Source: Streptomyces sp. CB02058
GTDB taxonomy: Bacteria; Actinomycetota; Actinomycetes; Streptomycetales; Streptomycetaceae
Assembly (NCBI RefSeq): GCF_001905505.1
Contig: NZ_LIPG01000003.1
Span: 372,001-436,000, forward strand
DNA length: 64,000 nt
Direction of reading: 5' to 3'
Positions 9,447-17,072 of this stretch are shown piece by piece. A program made the translations under genes and the position numbers. The notes below the pieces were generated by a model. The model was not told where the DNA came from. It did not search any database and saw only the letters and a list, made by a program, of their open reading frames with translations. How positions within the stretch are numbered: position 1 is the stretch's first letter; the number at the start of each line of letters is the position of its first letter.

Positions 9447-10661
9447 TCACGTCGTAAGGCTGGCGACAAAGGTGCTGATGCGGCGGAGTCCGTCGGCGAG
9501 CCGATCGGGCGGAACGGTGTAGGAGATGCGTACGTGGTCGGGGGCGGCGAAGTCGGCGCCGGGCACGACGGCCACCTGTGCTTCGGAGAGGAGGAGTCCG
9601 GCGAACTCCGCGGCTGAGGAGATGGTGTGAGTGCTGGAACGGAGACCGTAGGTCTTGGACACGTCTACGAAGACGAAGAAGGCGCCCTGCGCCTCGCCGT
9701 CCACCTGCACGCCCGGCACGTCACTCAGAGCTTTGAGGACCGTCTTGCGGCGCTCGTCGAGGGCGGTTCTGCGGCTGTTCAGCTCCTGTGCCAGGTCTGC
9801 GGTGAGCGCTCCGTGGGCAGCGCGCTGGGAGACCGATGAGGGTGCGGACGCGGTGTGGCTCTGGACGGCGGCCACGGCTCGGGAGACGCCCGCGGGTGCG
9901 GCGACCCATCCAATGCGCCACCCCGTCATGGCGAATGTCTTGGACATGCCACCGACAGTGAGCGTGCGGGCTGCGATGTCCGGTCCGAGAGCTGCCACGC
10001 TCGTGAACGTCGTTTCGTAGACCCAGTGGTCACAGATTTCGTCGCTGATGATGATCAGGTCGCGTTCTGCGGCGACGGTGGCGAGAGCGGTGAGTTCCTC
10101 GCGCGTGTAGACCACTCCCGAGGGATTGGCGGGGCTGTTGAGGAGCAGAACGCGGGTCTGCGGGGTGATGGCCCGGCGCACTTGCTCGGGCGTGATCTTC
10201 AGGGAGCCGCCGGGTGCGGGGCGCACCTCAACCGGTACGCCGCCGGCGAGCGTGACCATGTGGGGGTAGCTGACCCAGTACGGGGCCGGGATCAGTACTT
10301 CGTCGCCGGTCTCAAGCAGGACCGTGAACGCGTAGTGCAGTGCTTGCTTGGCGCCGGCGGTGATCACCACGTGATCTGCCGTGTACGTGGTGCCGTGGCG
10401 GTTCAGGTAGGTGGCGACCGAAGAGCGCAACTGGGGGATTCCCGCGGCCGGTGTGTAGCGGGTGAAGTCCTCGCCAATGGCCGCGATGGCGGCGAGAGCG
10501 GCAGGCTCCACAGTCGCGAAGGCGGGCTCGCCGCTGGTGAGGTTGATGACATCCACACCGTCGGCGATGAGTTGCTTGGCGCGTGCGTCCAGTGCGGCGG
10601 TCGCGGATGCCGGCAGATGGGCTGCTCGAGCGGCCAGGCGGATCGGCTCTGCGGATGTCAT
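9447..10661 (-). CDS. Class I/II PLP-dependent aminotransferase
   Basis: A 404-residue aspartate-aminotransferase-type enzyme. ATG 10661 is chosen because GAGGAG lies just upstream; a longer reading frame to 10745 lacks this. Family motifs are intact: NSPANPSGVVY, the SDEICDHWVY segment with the PLP-ring-binding Asp, and GGMSKTFAMTGWR with the PLP-binding Lys. It is divergent from an ArsR gene, and the shared gap contains a TTGA-N6-TCAA palindrome at 10795, so expression is probably arsenic-responsive. That is unusual for a general aspartate aminotransferase. It could transaminate arsonopyruvate, the expected product of the downstream biosynthetic operon, to an arsono-amino acid (inference). 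A generic amino-acid role remains possible. Confidence 0.85.
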   Translation of the reverse strand: MTSAEPIRLAARAAHLPASATAALDARAKQLIADGVDVINLTSGEPAFATVEPAALAAIAAIGEDFTRYTPAAGIPQLRSSVATYLNRHGTTYTADHVVITAGAKQALHYAFTVLLETGDEVLIPAPYWVSYPHMVTLAGGVPVEVRPAPGGSLKITPEQVRRAITPQTRVLLLNSPANPSGVVYTREELTALATVAAERDLIIISDEICDHWVYETTFTSVAALGPDIAARTLTVGGMSKTFAMTGWRIGWVAAPAGVSRAVAAVQSHTASAPSSVSQRAAHGALTADLAQELNSRRTALDERRKTVLKALSDVPGVQVDGEAQGAFFVFVDVSKTYGLRSSTHTISSAAEFAGLLLSEAQVAVVPGADFAAPDHVRISYTVPPDRLADGLRRISTFVASLTT

Positions 10662-10794
10662 GGTTGCTCCTCGGAGGGCTGTCTTGTGGGTGATGCGGTG
10701 AATGCGGTGAACGCGAGAAGCGAGCTCGGGCGGACGGTGGCGCAACCGGGAATCCCATAGGTGAGCGTCGATAGATCAAGTGTGCCGCAACTCA

Positions 10795-10808
10795 TTGATG
10801 GACGTCAA
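10795..10808. promoter_or_regulatory. ArsR-type operator TTGA-N6-TCAA
   Basis: TTGATGGACGTCAA lies between the divergent aminotransferase and ArsR genes, inside a longer CATTGA-N6-TCAATG palindrome. The same TYGA-N6-TCRA pattern recurs at 12438, 12476, 35505 and 35541, always beside ArsR genes. Confidence 0.6.
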
Positions 10809-10872
10809 TGGATGATGTCGGGTGGAGGATGCCGCTGGACGTGCGGGGCCCTGAGCCGTCAGATTGATATGC

Positions 10873-11238
10873 ATGATCGAGGAGCAGCCATCCGAGCCGG
10901 TGTGCAGTCCGGACTCTTGTAGACCAGTCATGACCCCTGAGAAGGCCCTGGATCTCGCAGGGATGTTCAAGGCGCTGGCGGACCCCGTGCGGCTGCGTAT
11001 TGCCAGCATCGTCGCGTGTTGCCCGGCGGGGGAGATCTGTATGGGGGACATCGCGGCGGAGTTCAACGTGAGCGGTCCGACGGTCAGCCACCATCTCAGG
11101 AAGCTGCGTGAGGCCGGCCTGCTGGTGAGCGAACGGCGCGCCACGGAGGTGTACTACCGACTCACCCCCGAGCGTCTTGGTGCTGCTTTCGGGGAGTTGA
11201 CCTTGCTGGGTATCGCCAAGGGGGACGGTCGGTCCTGA
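10873..11238 (+). CDS. ArsR/SmtB-family metalloregulator (ArsR-1)
   Basis: A 121-residue winged-helix repressor. ATG 10873 keeps the N-terminal Cys segment (VCSPDSCRP); ATG 10930 is an alternative and neither has a clear ribosome site, so a leaderless message is possible. The core FKALADPVRLRIASIV and recognition helix GPTVSHHLRKLREAGL are typical. The usual ELCVCDL metal site is altered: CCPAGEICMGD has one Cys in the helix plus an upstream CC pair, so arsenite or another thiophilic ion may be held with N-terminal cysteines. It probably represses itself and the divergent aminotransferase through the 10795 operator. Confidence 0.85.
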   Translation: MIEEQPSEPVCSPDSCRPVMTPEKALDLAGMFKALADPVRLRIASIVACCPAGEICMGDIAAEFNVSGPTVSHHLRKLREAGLLVSERRATEVYYRLTPERLGAAFGELTLLGIAKGDGRS

Positions 11239-11260
11239 CGGGTGGTCCCGCGCATGGCTG

Positions 11261-11288
11261 CGGCCCGCCCCTGGAGAGGGGTGGGCCG
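11261..11288. terminator. Bidirectional terminator between arsR-1 and the permease
   Basis: A 28-base hairpin (CGGCCCGCCCC...GGGGTGGGCCG, with a G-T pair) lies between two convergent stops and can serve both strands. Confidence 0.6.
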
Positions 11289-11343
11289 TTGCCGTCAGTG
11301 CGTTGTTGATCTCATCCCGGGCGAGCCTGGATGGTGCTGGGAG

Positions 11344-12420
11344 TCAGAGCCAGAGCGGGGAGAGCCAGCCCAGGGCGAGGGCGCCTGCGAAGAGGTAGCC
11401 GACGACGAGGAAGACGACCTTCTTGCGGGCGATGATGAACATTCCGCTGATGGCGCCGATGCTGGTGCCGGCGCCGGTCACGAGGAAGGCGAGTGCGGCG
11501 CCCGGGCCCATGCCGCCGTGCATGAGGGTGGCGACGAGGGGCAGTGAGCCATCGGAGTTCAGGTAGACGGGGATGCCGATCAGGGCGGCCAGCGGGACGG
11601 CCCAGACTGAGCCCTCTCCGAGGTAGTCGGTGAGGAAGCTGGTCGGAATCGTCTCGATGAGCAGGTAGCCGAGACCCGCGAAGGCGAAGAAGAACAGGGC
11701 CAGGCGACGCGCGTTCTTCCACAGGGTTTCGCCGAGTTCCTGCAGCTTCAGCTTGCTGACCAGGCTCACCTCGGGCTCCGGTGCGACAGGCTTGCTGTCG
11801 ACGCGCTCCAGAAGGGCGGCCCGGGCCAGGCCGCCGCCACCCGCAGGGACTGCGACTCCGCCGCCGCTGGTGCCGGGCGCTTCGTCCGTGCCGCAGCAGC
11901 TGTCGGTCTCGGGGGCGCTCTTGTTCTCCGCGGGCCCGCAGCAGGAGACCTCGTCCTCGTCCACGATCCGTGCCTGGCCCTCCAGCCAGCCGGTCTTCTC
12001 GATCACGTGCGTGATCCAGCCGGCGGCCAGACCCAGCACGATCGAGGCCATGAAGAACGTGGTGGCGAAGTTGAACCCGAACAAGCCCGTCGAGAGGACG
12101 TACTCCTCCGGGCTGGTCAGGGGTGAAGACACCATGAAAGCGACGACCGGCGCCCACGGGACGCGGGAGACGAGTGCTCCCAGGACCACGGCGGTCGTGC
12201 CGCAGGAACAGAACGGGGTGACCACCGAGAGGGTGACGGCGCCGAGGATGGCGACCCAGGCCCGCCGCCTCAGCCATGAGGACAGCCGATCCGCTCCTAC
12301 ATACGTGGTGATCAGGGAGGCGACCACCACGCTGATCAGCAGGAAGGGCCAGTTGTGCGCGAACGTGGTCCACACGTCCACCGCGACGCGTCCGAGGACG
12401 TCGACGACGGAGTCGATCAT
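11344..12420 (-). CDS. ArsP/YraQ-family permease (DUF318), candidate organoarsenical exporter
   Basis: A 358-residue membrane protein. ATG 12420 is chosen because GGAG lies 7 bases upstream; ATG 12438 would extend it by six residues. The two halves carry the family signatures TPFCSCGTTAVVLGALVSR and LNSDGSLPLVATLMHGGM ... TGAGTSIGAI. The cytoplasmic loop between the halves has two vicinal-cysteine motifs (SCCGPA, SCCGTD) and a Gly-rich linker, apt for docking As(III). ArsP permeases export trivalent organoarsenicals; related members have been linked to other metals. It is divergent from ArsR-2, with TYGA-N6-TCRA operators between them, so it is probably induced by arsenicals. Confidence 0.85.
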   Translation of the reverse strand: MIDSVVDVLGRVAVDVWTTFAHNWPFLLISVVVASLITTYVGADRLSSWLRRRAWVAILGAVTLSVVTPFCSCGTTAVVLGALVSRVPWAPVVAFMVSSPLTSPEEYVLSTGLFGFNFATTFFMASIVLGLAAGWITHVIEKTGWLEGQARIVDEDEVSCCGPAENKSAPETDSCCGTDEAPGTSGGGVAVPAGGGGLARAALLERVDSKPVAPEPEVSLVSKLKLQELGETLWKNARRLALFFFAFAGLGYLLIETIPTSFLTDYLGEGSVWAVPLAALIGIPVYLNSDGSLPLVATLMHGGMGPGAALAFLVTGAGTSIGAISGMFIIARKKVVFLVVGYLFAGALALGWLSPLWL

Positions 12421-12437
12421 GGGAGTTCTCCAACTCA

Positions 12438-12522
12438 TTGACGGCTGTCGATGTGTTGGAGCATGACCGAATCAATCGATGAGTGTCAATACGTTCGGGA
12501 ACAATCCATCGATGGCCATCGT
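12438..12522. promoter_or_regulatory. ArsR operator cluster between permease and arsR-2
   Basis: TTGA-N6-TCGA at 12438-12451 and TCGA-N6-TCAA at 12476-12489 match the TYGA-N6-TCRA pattern; TCGATGGCCATCGT at 12509-12522 is a one-mismatch copy. The sites cover the divergent promoter region of the ArsP-like permease and ArsR-2, whose start is at 12533. Confidence 0.6.
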
Positions 12523-12532
12523 TACGTTGTCC

Positions 12533-12880
12533 ATGAGCACCCCAGTCATCCAGCTGTGCTGTCCGCCCGTACTGACGGGTCCGCTGTCACAGGCCGACGC
12601 GGAGCAGCTGGCCGCCGCGCTGAAGGTCATCGCCGATCCGGCGCGCCTGCGTCTCCTCGGTCTCATCAAGAGCAAGCCCAATGGGGAGGCGTGCACGTGC
12701 GACCTCGTGGAGCCGCTCGGGTTGTCCCAGCCGACCGTCTCCCATCACATGAAGGTGCTCTTCGATGCCGGCTTCCTGAACCGGGAGAAGCGCGGTCGCC
12801 AGACCTGGTACCGCCTAGCGCCCGAGAGCCTTGGCATCCTGCGCGACGCGCTCGACCCCAACGTCCCGCAGCGCGCGTAA
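12533..12880 (+). CDS. arsR: ArsR-family arsenic repressor (ArsR-2)
   Basis: A 115-residue repressor from ATG 12533 (MSTPVIQLCCPP). In-frame starts further upstream would run into the operators. It has an N-terminal CC pair and a CTC site in helix 3 (GEACTCDLV), followed by LSQPTVSHHMKVLFDAGF. Two N-terminal cysteines plus a Cys in the CxC helix is the As(III)-site layout described for corynebacterial ArsR, which binds across the dimer. It faces the ArsP-like permease and probably controls it. A hairpin at 12900-12946 follows. Its closest relative in the window looks like ArsR-6 (35073-35495). Confidence 0.9.
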   Translation: MSTPVIQLCCPPVLTGPLSQADAEQLAAALKVIADPARLRLLGLIKSKPNGEACTCDLVEPLGLSQPTVSHHMKVLFDAGFLNREKRGRQTWYRLAPESLGILRDALDPNVPQRA

Positions 12881-12899
12881 CCGCTTCTCCGTCATCTCC

Positions 12900-12946
12900 C
12901 GGCCACCCTCGGGGCCCGTGCACCATGCGGGCTGCGGGGGTGGCCG
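12900..12946 (+). terminator. Hairpin after arsR-2
   Basis: Inverted repeat CGGCCACCC / GGGTGGCCG (12900-12908, 12938-12946) with a GC-rich loop, 20 bases after the arsR-2 stop. Confidence 0.45.
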
Positions 12947-13130
12947 CTTCATGCCGCCAGGCATGTGGGTGCCGCGCGCAGTTGATGCCACCCGAATCCT
13001 CTTCCCCGGCTACCTGCTCCCGAGCAAACTCATTTTCACCAGGACGGCACACGCCGCCGGGAAAACCGGAAAAAGCATTCTTCCGGCCCTGAATTGCTCG
13101 CCGCCACGATGTTCCGACCGGGAGACAACT

Positions 13131-13457
13131 ATGTCTGCTTCGCGCCGTATCGCTTCTGTCGCCGCCGCCTTCGCCTTCGGAATTGCGGCAATCGCCACCG
13201 CTGACGCCGTGACTGCGAACGGCCTCGCCCAGAGCGTTCAGAGCGACGGCAGTGATGGTGCGGGCTGGGACACGGTGCAGGCCGGTGCGGGCTGGGACAC
13301 CGCACCGGCCGGTGCGGGCTGGGACAGCGTGCTCGCCGGTGCTGGTTGGGACAGTGCTCCGGCCGACAGCGGGCACGGGGCCGGCTGGGACACCGCTCCC
13401 GCCACGCAGGACGGGGCCGGCTGGGACTCCACCGGCACCGCGCCCCTGGGTGCCTGA
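13131..13457 (+). CDS. Exported GAGWD-repeat peptide, unknown function
   Basis: A 108-residue protein from ATG 13131, with GGGAGA six bases upstream. Residues 1-30 look like a Sec signal (SRRIASVAAAFAFGIAAIATADA). The remainder holds six copies of GAGWD at residues 43, 52, 61, 70, 83 and 95, the first four at an exact 9-residue period, each followed by a Thr or Ser and usually Pro-Ala. It has no cysteine. I know no family with this repeat. The tandem short core with a leader-like N-terminus resembles a repeat-type precursor of a modified peptide, but no recognised maturase (ATP-grasp, LanM, radical SAM, YcaO) is adjacent. A structural surface peptide is an alternative. The next gene, 189 bases downstream, may be its partner. 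Confidence 0.7.
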   Translation: MSASRRIASVAAAFAFGIAAIATADAVTANGLAQSVQSDGSDGAGWDTVQAGAGWDTAPAGAGWDSVLAGAGWDSAPADSGHGAGWDTAPATQDGAGWDSTGTAPLGA

Positions 13458-13646
13458 CTCGCGAACCGTAGTTGCGGAACTTCAGGCGCTGCACCTGGTG
13501 TCGGCACGCACACGATAAACGCCTGACTTCCGTAATCCCTCGAGCGCACCCCCCACGGCGTAGCGGCGAAAACGCCTGCCTCACACGAAGGGTCACTATC
13601 AAAGGCCCGAATTCCCACCATCTCAAATTCTCGCCGAGGAGCGGAA

Positions 13647-15116
13647 ATGGCAACCCAAGCTCAGGCGTGCTGCGGCACTCCGCCGGAACCCCTTCAGATC
13701 GACAGCCCGCCGGCAGTCGGCACCGAGTCCAGCTGCTGCGGCGACGTGCAGGAGACCCCCGCAACGACCGCGGAGTCCAGCTGCTGCGGCGACATCCCGG
13801 CCGTCGGTGCCCCGGCCACCGACACTGCGTCCGACACCTGCTGCGGCCCGGACGTGCAGACCGGCCTCGACTTCACGACCGCGGCCAAGCAATTCGGCGC
13901 GACCGAGAGCACCTGGCCCTACCTGCACCCCGCGTGGCTGCGCGCGACGGAAACCGCCCTGCCGGAAGCGAAGGCATGGCACTCCGTCGCCCGCAGAGGC
14001 GATGACGCGGTCCTGCTGCCCGGCTTCGTCTTCGACGCCCCCTCGATCGTCGACACCGACCCCCGCACCTACCTCGGCTGGCAGCCGGCCACCGGCGAGA
14101 CCGCCTGCTGCTCCGTCACCTCGTGCTGCAACGCCACCACCGACGTCGAGGCGATCGGCGAGGACAAGTTCTTCCCCTCGCTCGTCCTCGGCTCGCCGAT
14201 CGGTTACCGCAGCGAGACTGTCGCCACTACCGACGACCCTCTGCTGCTCGCCGATCTGCTCGACGAGACCGTTCCGGCTGCCCGAGCCGCGGGAATTCGC
14301 AGCATCGTCGCCCCCTGGATCGCCGACATCCCCGCCAACGAGAGCCTTCTCGTCGCTCTCCAGGCCTACGGCGCCACCATCTCGTTCTGGGGGGAGGAGA
14401 ACGTCCTCACGCTCGAGCACGAAAGTTTCGACGCACACTTCGCCGCTCTCAAGACCCGCAAGCGCCGCAAGCTCAAGGAAGACCACGCCAAGGCACTCGC
14501 CAGCGGCGTCGAGGTCATCCGCAAGGACGGCACCGACCTGCTGCCTTACGCCGACCGGATAGCCGAACTGACCGGGCTGAACCGCCAGAAGTACGACGGC
14601 AGCGAAGGGCCCGAGCAGATCAAGACGCTCCTGCTCTCGATGATCGAGGGCGGGGCGGACGTCCGCGCCTACCTCGGCCTCAAGGACGGCGCCGTGGTGG
14701 CCTCCATGGTCACCTTCCGCCAGAACAACCGGCTGTTCATCAAGTGGGCGGGCTTCGACTACGACGCGATCGGCGAGCGCAGCGGCCTCTACTTCGAGCT
14801 CACCTTCGATCGCCCCCTGCGGGACGCCTATGAGGAGAAGCTCGAGGCGCTGGAGTCCGGGCCCGGCGCGGACCAGGCCAAGCGCCTGCGTGGATGCCTG
14901 CCCCGCGCCGTCCACACCGCACTGATCATCACCGACTCCAAGCTCGCGCCCAAGGCCGCCGAACTGCAGAGGGCATTCGGTGAGGCGCGGCGCGAGGCAC
15001 TGGGTGCGGAGGTCGCCGACACCTCGGTCGCGGGCCGACTCCGCTCCGCGTTCCGCGGCGGCCCCCAGCTGGAGCCGATCAAGCCGGTCCAGCCGGAAGG
15101 ATCCTGCTGCGGCTGA
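13647..15116 (+). CDS. GNAT/FemAB-like acyltransferase with CCG vicinal-cysteine tags
   Basis: A 489-residue soluble protein from ATG 13647 (GGAG upstream). The core, about residues 85-440, resembles the peptidoglycan-biosynthesis/GNAT-like (BioF2/FemAB type) group that transfers acyl or aminoacyl groups: KWAGFDYDAIGERSGLYFEL and a central ERLxxH-like region are typical of the fold. The N-terminal 65 residues form four spaced tags, ACCGTP, SSCCGD twice and TCCGP. More CC pairs lie near residues 152-160 (ACCSVTSCC) and the chain ends in SCCG. Such pairs are expected to bind As(III) or other soft metals (inference). The tags are not part of the acyltransferase family. Its substrate is unknown; the GAGWD peptide just upstream is one candidate. 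A 26-bp terminator follows. Confidence 0.65.
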   Translation: MATQAQACCGTPPEPLQIDSPPAVGTESSCCGDVQETPATTAESSCCGDIPAVGAPATDTASDTCCGPDVQTGLDFTTAAKQFGATESTWPYLHPAWLRATETALPEAKAWHSVARRGDDAVLLPGFVFDAPSIVDTDPRTYLGWQPATGETACCSVTSCCNATTDVEAIGEDKFFPSLVLGSPIGYRSETVATTDDPLLLADLLDETVPAARAAGIRSIVAPWIADIPANESLLVALQAYGATISFWGEENVLTLEHESFDAHFAALKTRKRRKLKEDHAKALASGVEVIRKDGTDLLPYADRIAELTGLNRQKYDGSEGPEQIKTLLLSMIEGGADVRAYLGLKDGAVVASMVTFRQNNRLFIKWAGFDYDAIGERSGLYFELTFDRPLRDAYEEKLEALESGPGADQAKRLRGCLPRAVHTALIITDSKLAPKAAELQRAFGEARREALGAEVADTSVAGRLRSAFRGGPQLEPIKPVQPEGSCCG

Positions 15117-15128
15117 CCACCGTCAAGA

Positions 15129-15187
15129 AACGTGCCCGTGGGGCGTGAAGAGCATCGACAGTGCTCTTCACGCCCCACGGGCACGTT
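15129..15187. terminator. Very strong bidirectional terminator
   Basis: A perfect 26-bp inverted repeat (15129-15154 and 15162-15187), flanked by AAGAA on one side and TTCT on the other, lies between the convergent acyltransferase and LuxR-type genes. Confidence 0.9.
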
Positions 15188-15200
15188 CTGAGGAAAGTCG

Positions 15201-16190
15201 TCAGTCCAGCCAGCCGCGTTGAGCCGCTCGCGCGCCCGCCTCGAAGCGGCTGCGGGCCTCCAAGCGGCTCATCAGGTCCGACATGGTGCGTCGTACCGTG
15301 CGCAGGCCGATGCCCAGCTTGCGGGCCGCGATCTCGTCGGTGTTCCCCTGGAAGAGCAGTCGCAGCAGCTCCGCTTCCTGAGGTGTGAGCCCCGCCTCGT
15401 TCCTCTCCTTGTCGTGGTCCGTGCCGAACAAGCCGGCCGATTCCCAGATCTGCTCGAAGAGCGCCGCGAGCGCTGTGATGACGCCGGGCCCGCGCAGCAG
15501 AGCGGCGCCCTTCTTGGTGTTCTCGGGATCCACTGGCAGCAGAACGACCTCACGGTCGAACATCACCATGCGGATGGGAAGTGTCGGTGACGTGCGCACC
15601 TCACCGCCGCGTTCGGTGAGCCACTGGGCGTAGTTGAGCGTCGCCTGGTCGTTGCGGACGCTGTCCATGTACAGCGTGAGGACCTTCACTCCGCGGCCCA
15701 TCAGGTCCTGGTCGAGCGGCTTGCTCGCTTCCAGGCTGGCCGCCGACTGGGCTCCGCCGGGCATGAAGGACAGGCACTCCCGCTCACAGCGGTGCGCGAG
15801 TTCCTCCATCCGCCCCTGAATGGAATCGATGCCGAGCAGGTACTCGACATCGTGTCGTTCGCGGTGGGCTCCGCCGGCGTACTCCTCCATCATGCGCATG
15901 ACAGCCGCTTGTCCTTCGGCGAGCTGCTGCTGCTGGCGCAGCAGGTTGCTCTCCCGGTCCTGGAGGAGGAGGCGCAGACCTACCTCGGGACTCACGGCCC
16001 GCACGTTTCCCGGATCCTGCAGTGAGTCCCGCAGCAGGCGGAGCTGGGCCAGCCGGTCGAGCGACTCCCTGACTTCACACTCCGAGAACTGCAGCTCGGA
16101 GGCTATCCTTGCCGCCCCCCAGTCATGCTGACGGAGCATCAGTCGGTAGACCGATTCTGTTCTTTCGTCGATCCCCAGCACCTCGAGCAC
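15201..16190 (-). CDS. LuxR-type regulator with TrmB-like N-terminus
   Basis: A 329-residue protein starting at GTG 16190, with a GGGGGG ribosome site just upstream. The N-terminal ~70 residues form a TrmB-like winged helix (VLGIDERTESVYRLML). A middle ligand-type or PLD-like domain follows, and a C-terminal LuxR/GerE helix-turn-helix (GLTPQEAELLRLLFQGNTDEIAARKLGI) ends the chain. Streptomyces has many such regulators, often beside biosynthetic clusters. It is divergent from the arseno-organic operon across a 549-base gap rich in inverted repeats, which makes it a good candidate for that operon's cluster-situated regulator. It has the same architecture as the protein at 41148-42119. Confidence 0.85.
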   Translation of the reverse strand: MLEVLGIDERTESVYRLMLRQHDWGAARIASELQFSECEVRESLDRLAQLRLLRDSLQDPGNVRAVSPEVGLRLLLQDRESNLLRQQQQLAEGQAAVMRMMEEYAGGAHRERHDVEYLLGIDSIQGRMEELAHRCERECLSFMPGGAQSAASLEASKPLDQDLMGRGVKVLTLYMDSVRNDQATLNYAQWLTERGGEVRTSPTLPIRMVMFDREVVLLPVDPENTKKGAALLRGPGVITALAALFEQIWESAGLFGTDHDKERNEAGLTPQEAELLRLLFQGNTDEIAARKLGIGLRTVRRTMSDLMSRLEARSRFEAGARAAQRGWLD

Positions 16191-16739
16191 AAGGCCCCCC
16201 TTGTCTCACAATTCGAGATTCTTGGATCTCGCATGAGTAGTGCTCGATATTTGCAGCTCAGAGGGCCGCTGGGCAAGAGATTCCCACCAGGCGGACCGTT
16301 GGCAGCTTGATGCCGACCCGTATGCCCTGGTGGCAGCTAGATGCCCGGCTGAGATGTCCCGACTCACCCCTGGCAGCCAGGACCCGCAACCTCTCGCCAG
16401 GCAGGTTGCTGCCTGTCTGGGGAATGCCAGGCAGGCTCCTGCCACGCGCAGGTCATGCCAGCTGCTACCTCTTCCCCCGCCGAACCGGGCTCCGGAAACT
16501 GGTGAGTGAGCCGGGCGGGACCGGCGCCACTGCCAAGCCCATCGTTCTCCCGCCGATTCCGACACCGATCCGAACCGGGGTACAGCCATGCCCGCTGCAC
16601 TTCAGCGTGCCGCCTGCGTCGATGCCGTCGCCATGCGTCGTTCCCTGCTGACGCCCTCGCCGAGACAGCATCGCCTTCTGAGCATGACTACTCCTGCACC
16701 GGCACACCGCCTCTGCGCCTGGGCCCCCTTCCCTTCACC
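16191..16739. promoter_or_regulatory. Repeat-rich control region upstream of the arseno-organic operon
   Basis: A 549-base gap between divergent genes, without a supported ORF. It holds a perfect CGAGAT-N6-ATCTCG palindrome (16214-16231) next to the LuxR-type start. Two imperfect 15-base direct repeats, TGGCAGCTTGATGCC (16300) and TGGCAGCTAGATGCC (16331), are 31 bp apart, with TGGCAGCCAGG at 16371. Inverted repeats CAGGCAG-GTTG-CTGCCTG (16398-16415) and GGCAGG-CT-CCTGCC (16430-16443) follow. The TGGCAG/CTGCCA element recurs about seven times in 180 bp, suggesting multiple binding sites for one regulator. Confidence 0.55.
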
Positions 16740-17072
16740 ATGTCCTGGCCGCAGTCGATGCACATGATCCACGCGACGCTCGTCGCCTCCGCAGGCCCTT
16801 CGCAGGTGGCCGAAGCGGCGGTTGTCACCGACCTGATCTGGATTTCCGCTCGCCCCGGGGATCTCCTCGAGCACGTCTTCTCGGACCTGAGAGACGAGCG
16901 CTGGGAAATCACCCTCTTCATACGCACCAAGACTTCAGCCGCCGCGCAGCGCGCGGCAGCCGCCATCTGCCGGCGCGCGATTCTCGAAGTTCCCGCGCTC
17001 CACGGCTGGCAACTGATCGACGCCGCACCGACGGACGTCACGAACCCGCCTTCCAGGAGGACCCGCCCATGA
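16740..17072 (+). CDS. Small protein of unknown function, first gene of arseno-organic operon
   Basis: About 110 residues from ATG 16740; ATG 16758 is possible and neither has a clear ribosome site, so the start is uncertain. The core [27 protein letters not shown] ... LHGWQLIDA looks like a small alpha/beta protein; I do not recognise a family. Its stop overlaps the next start (ATGA at 17069), so it is translationally coupled to the arsenoenolpyruvate-synthase candidate and is likely co-expressed with it. Confidence 0.6.
   Translation: MSWPQSMHMIHATLVASAGPSQVAEAAVVTDLIWISARPGDLLEHVFSDLRDERWEITLFIRTKTSAAAQRAAAAICRRAILEVPALHGWQLIDAAPTDVTNPPSRRTRP

Noticed and set aside
13131..13457. GAGWD repeats as a classical lanthipeptide or ATP-grasp (graspetide) precursor
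   Set aside because: No Cys for lanthionine and no ATP-grasp, LanM or similar enzyme nearby; kept only as an unassigned repeat peptide.
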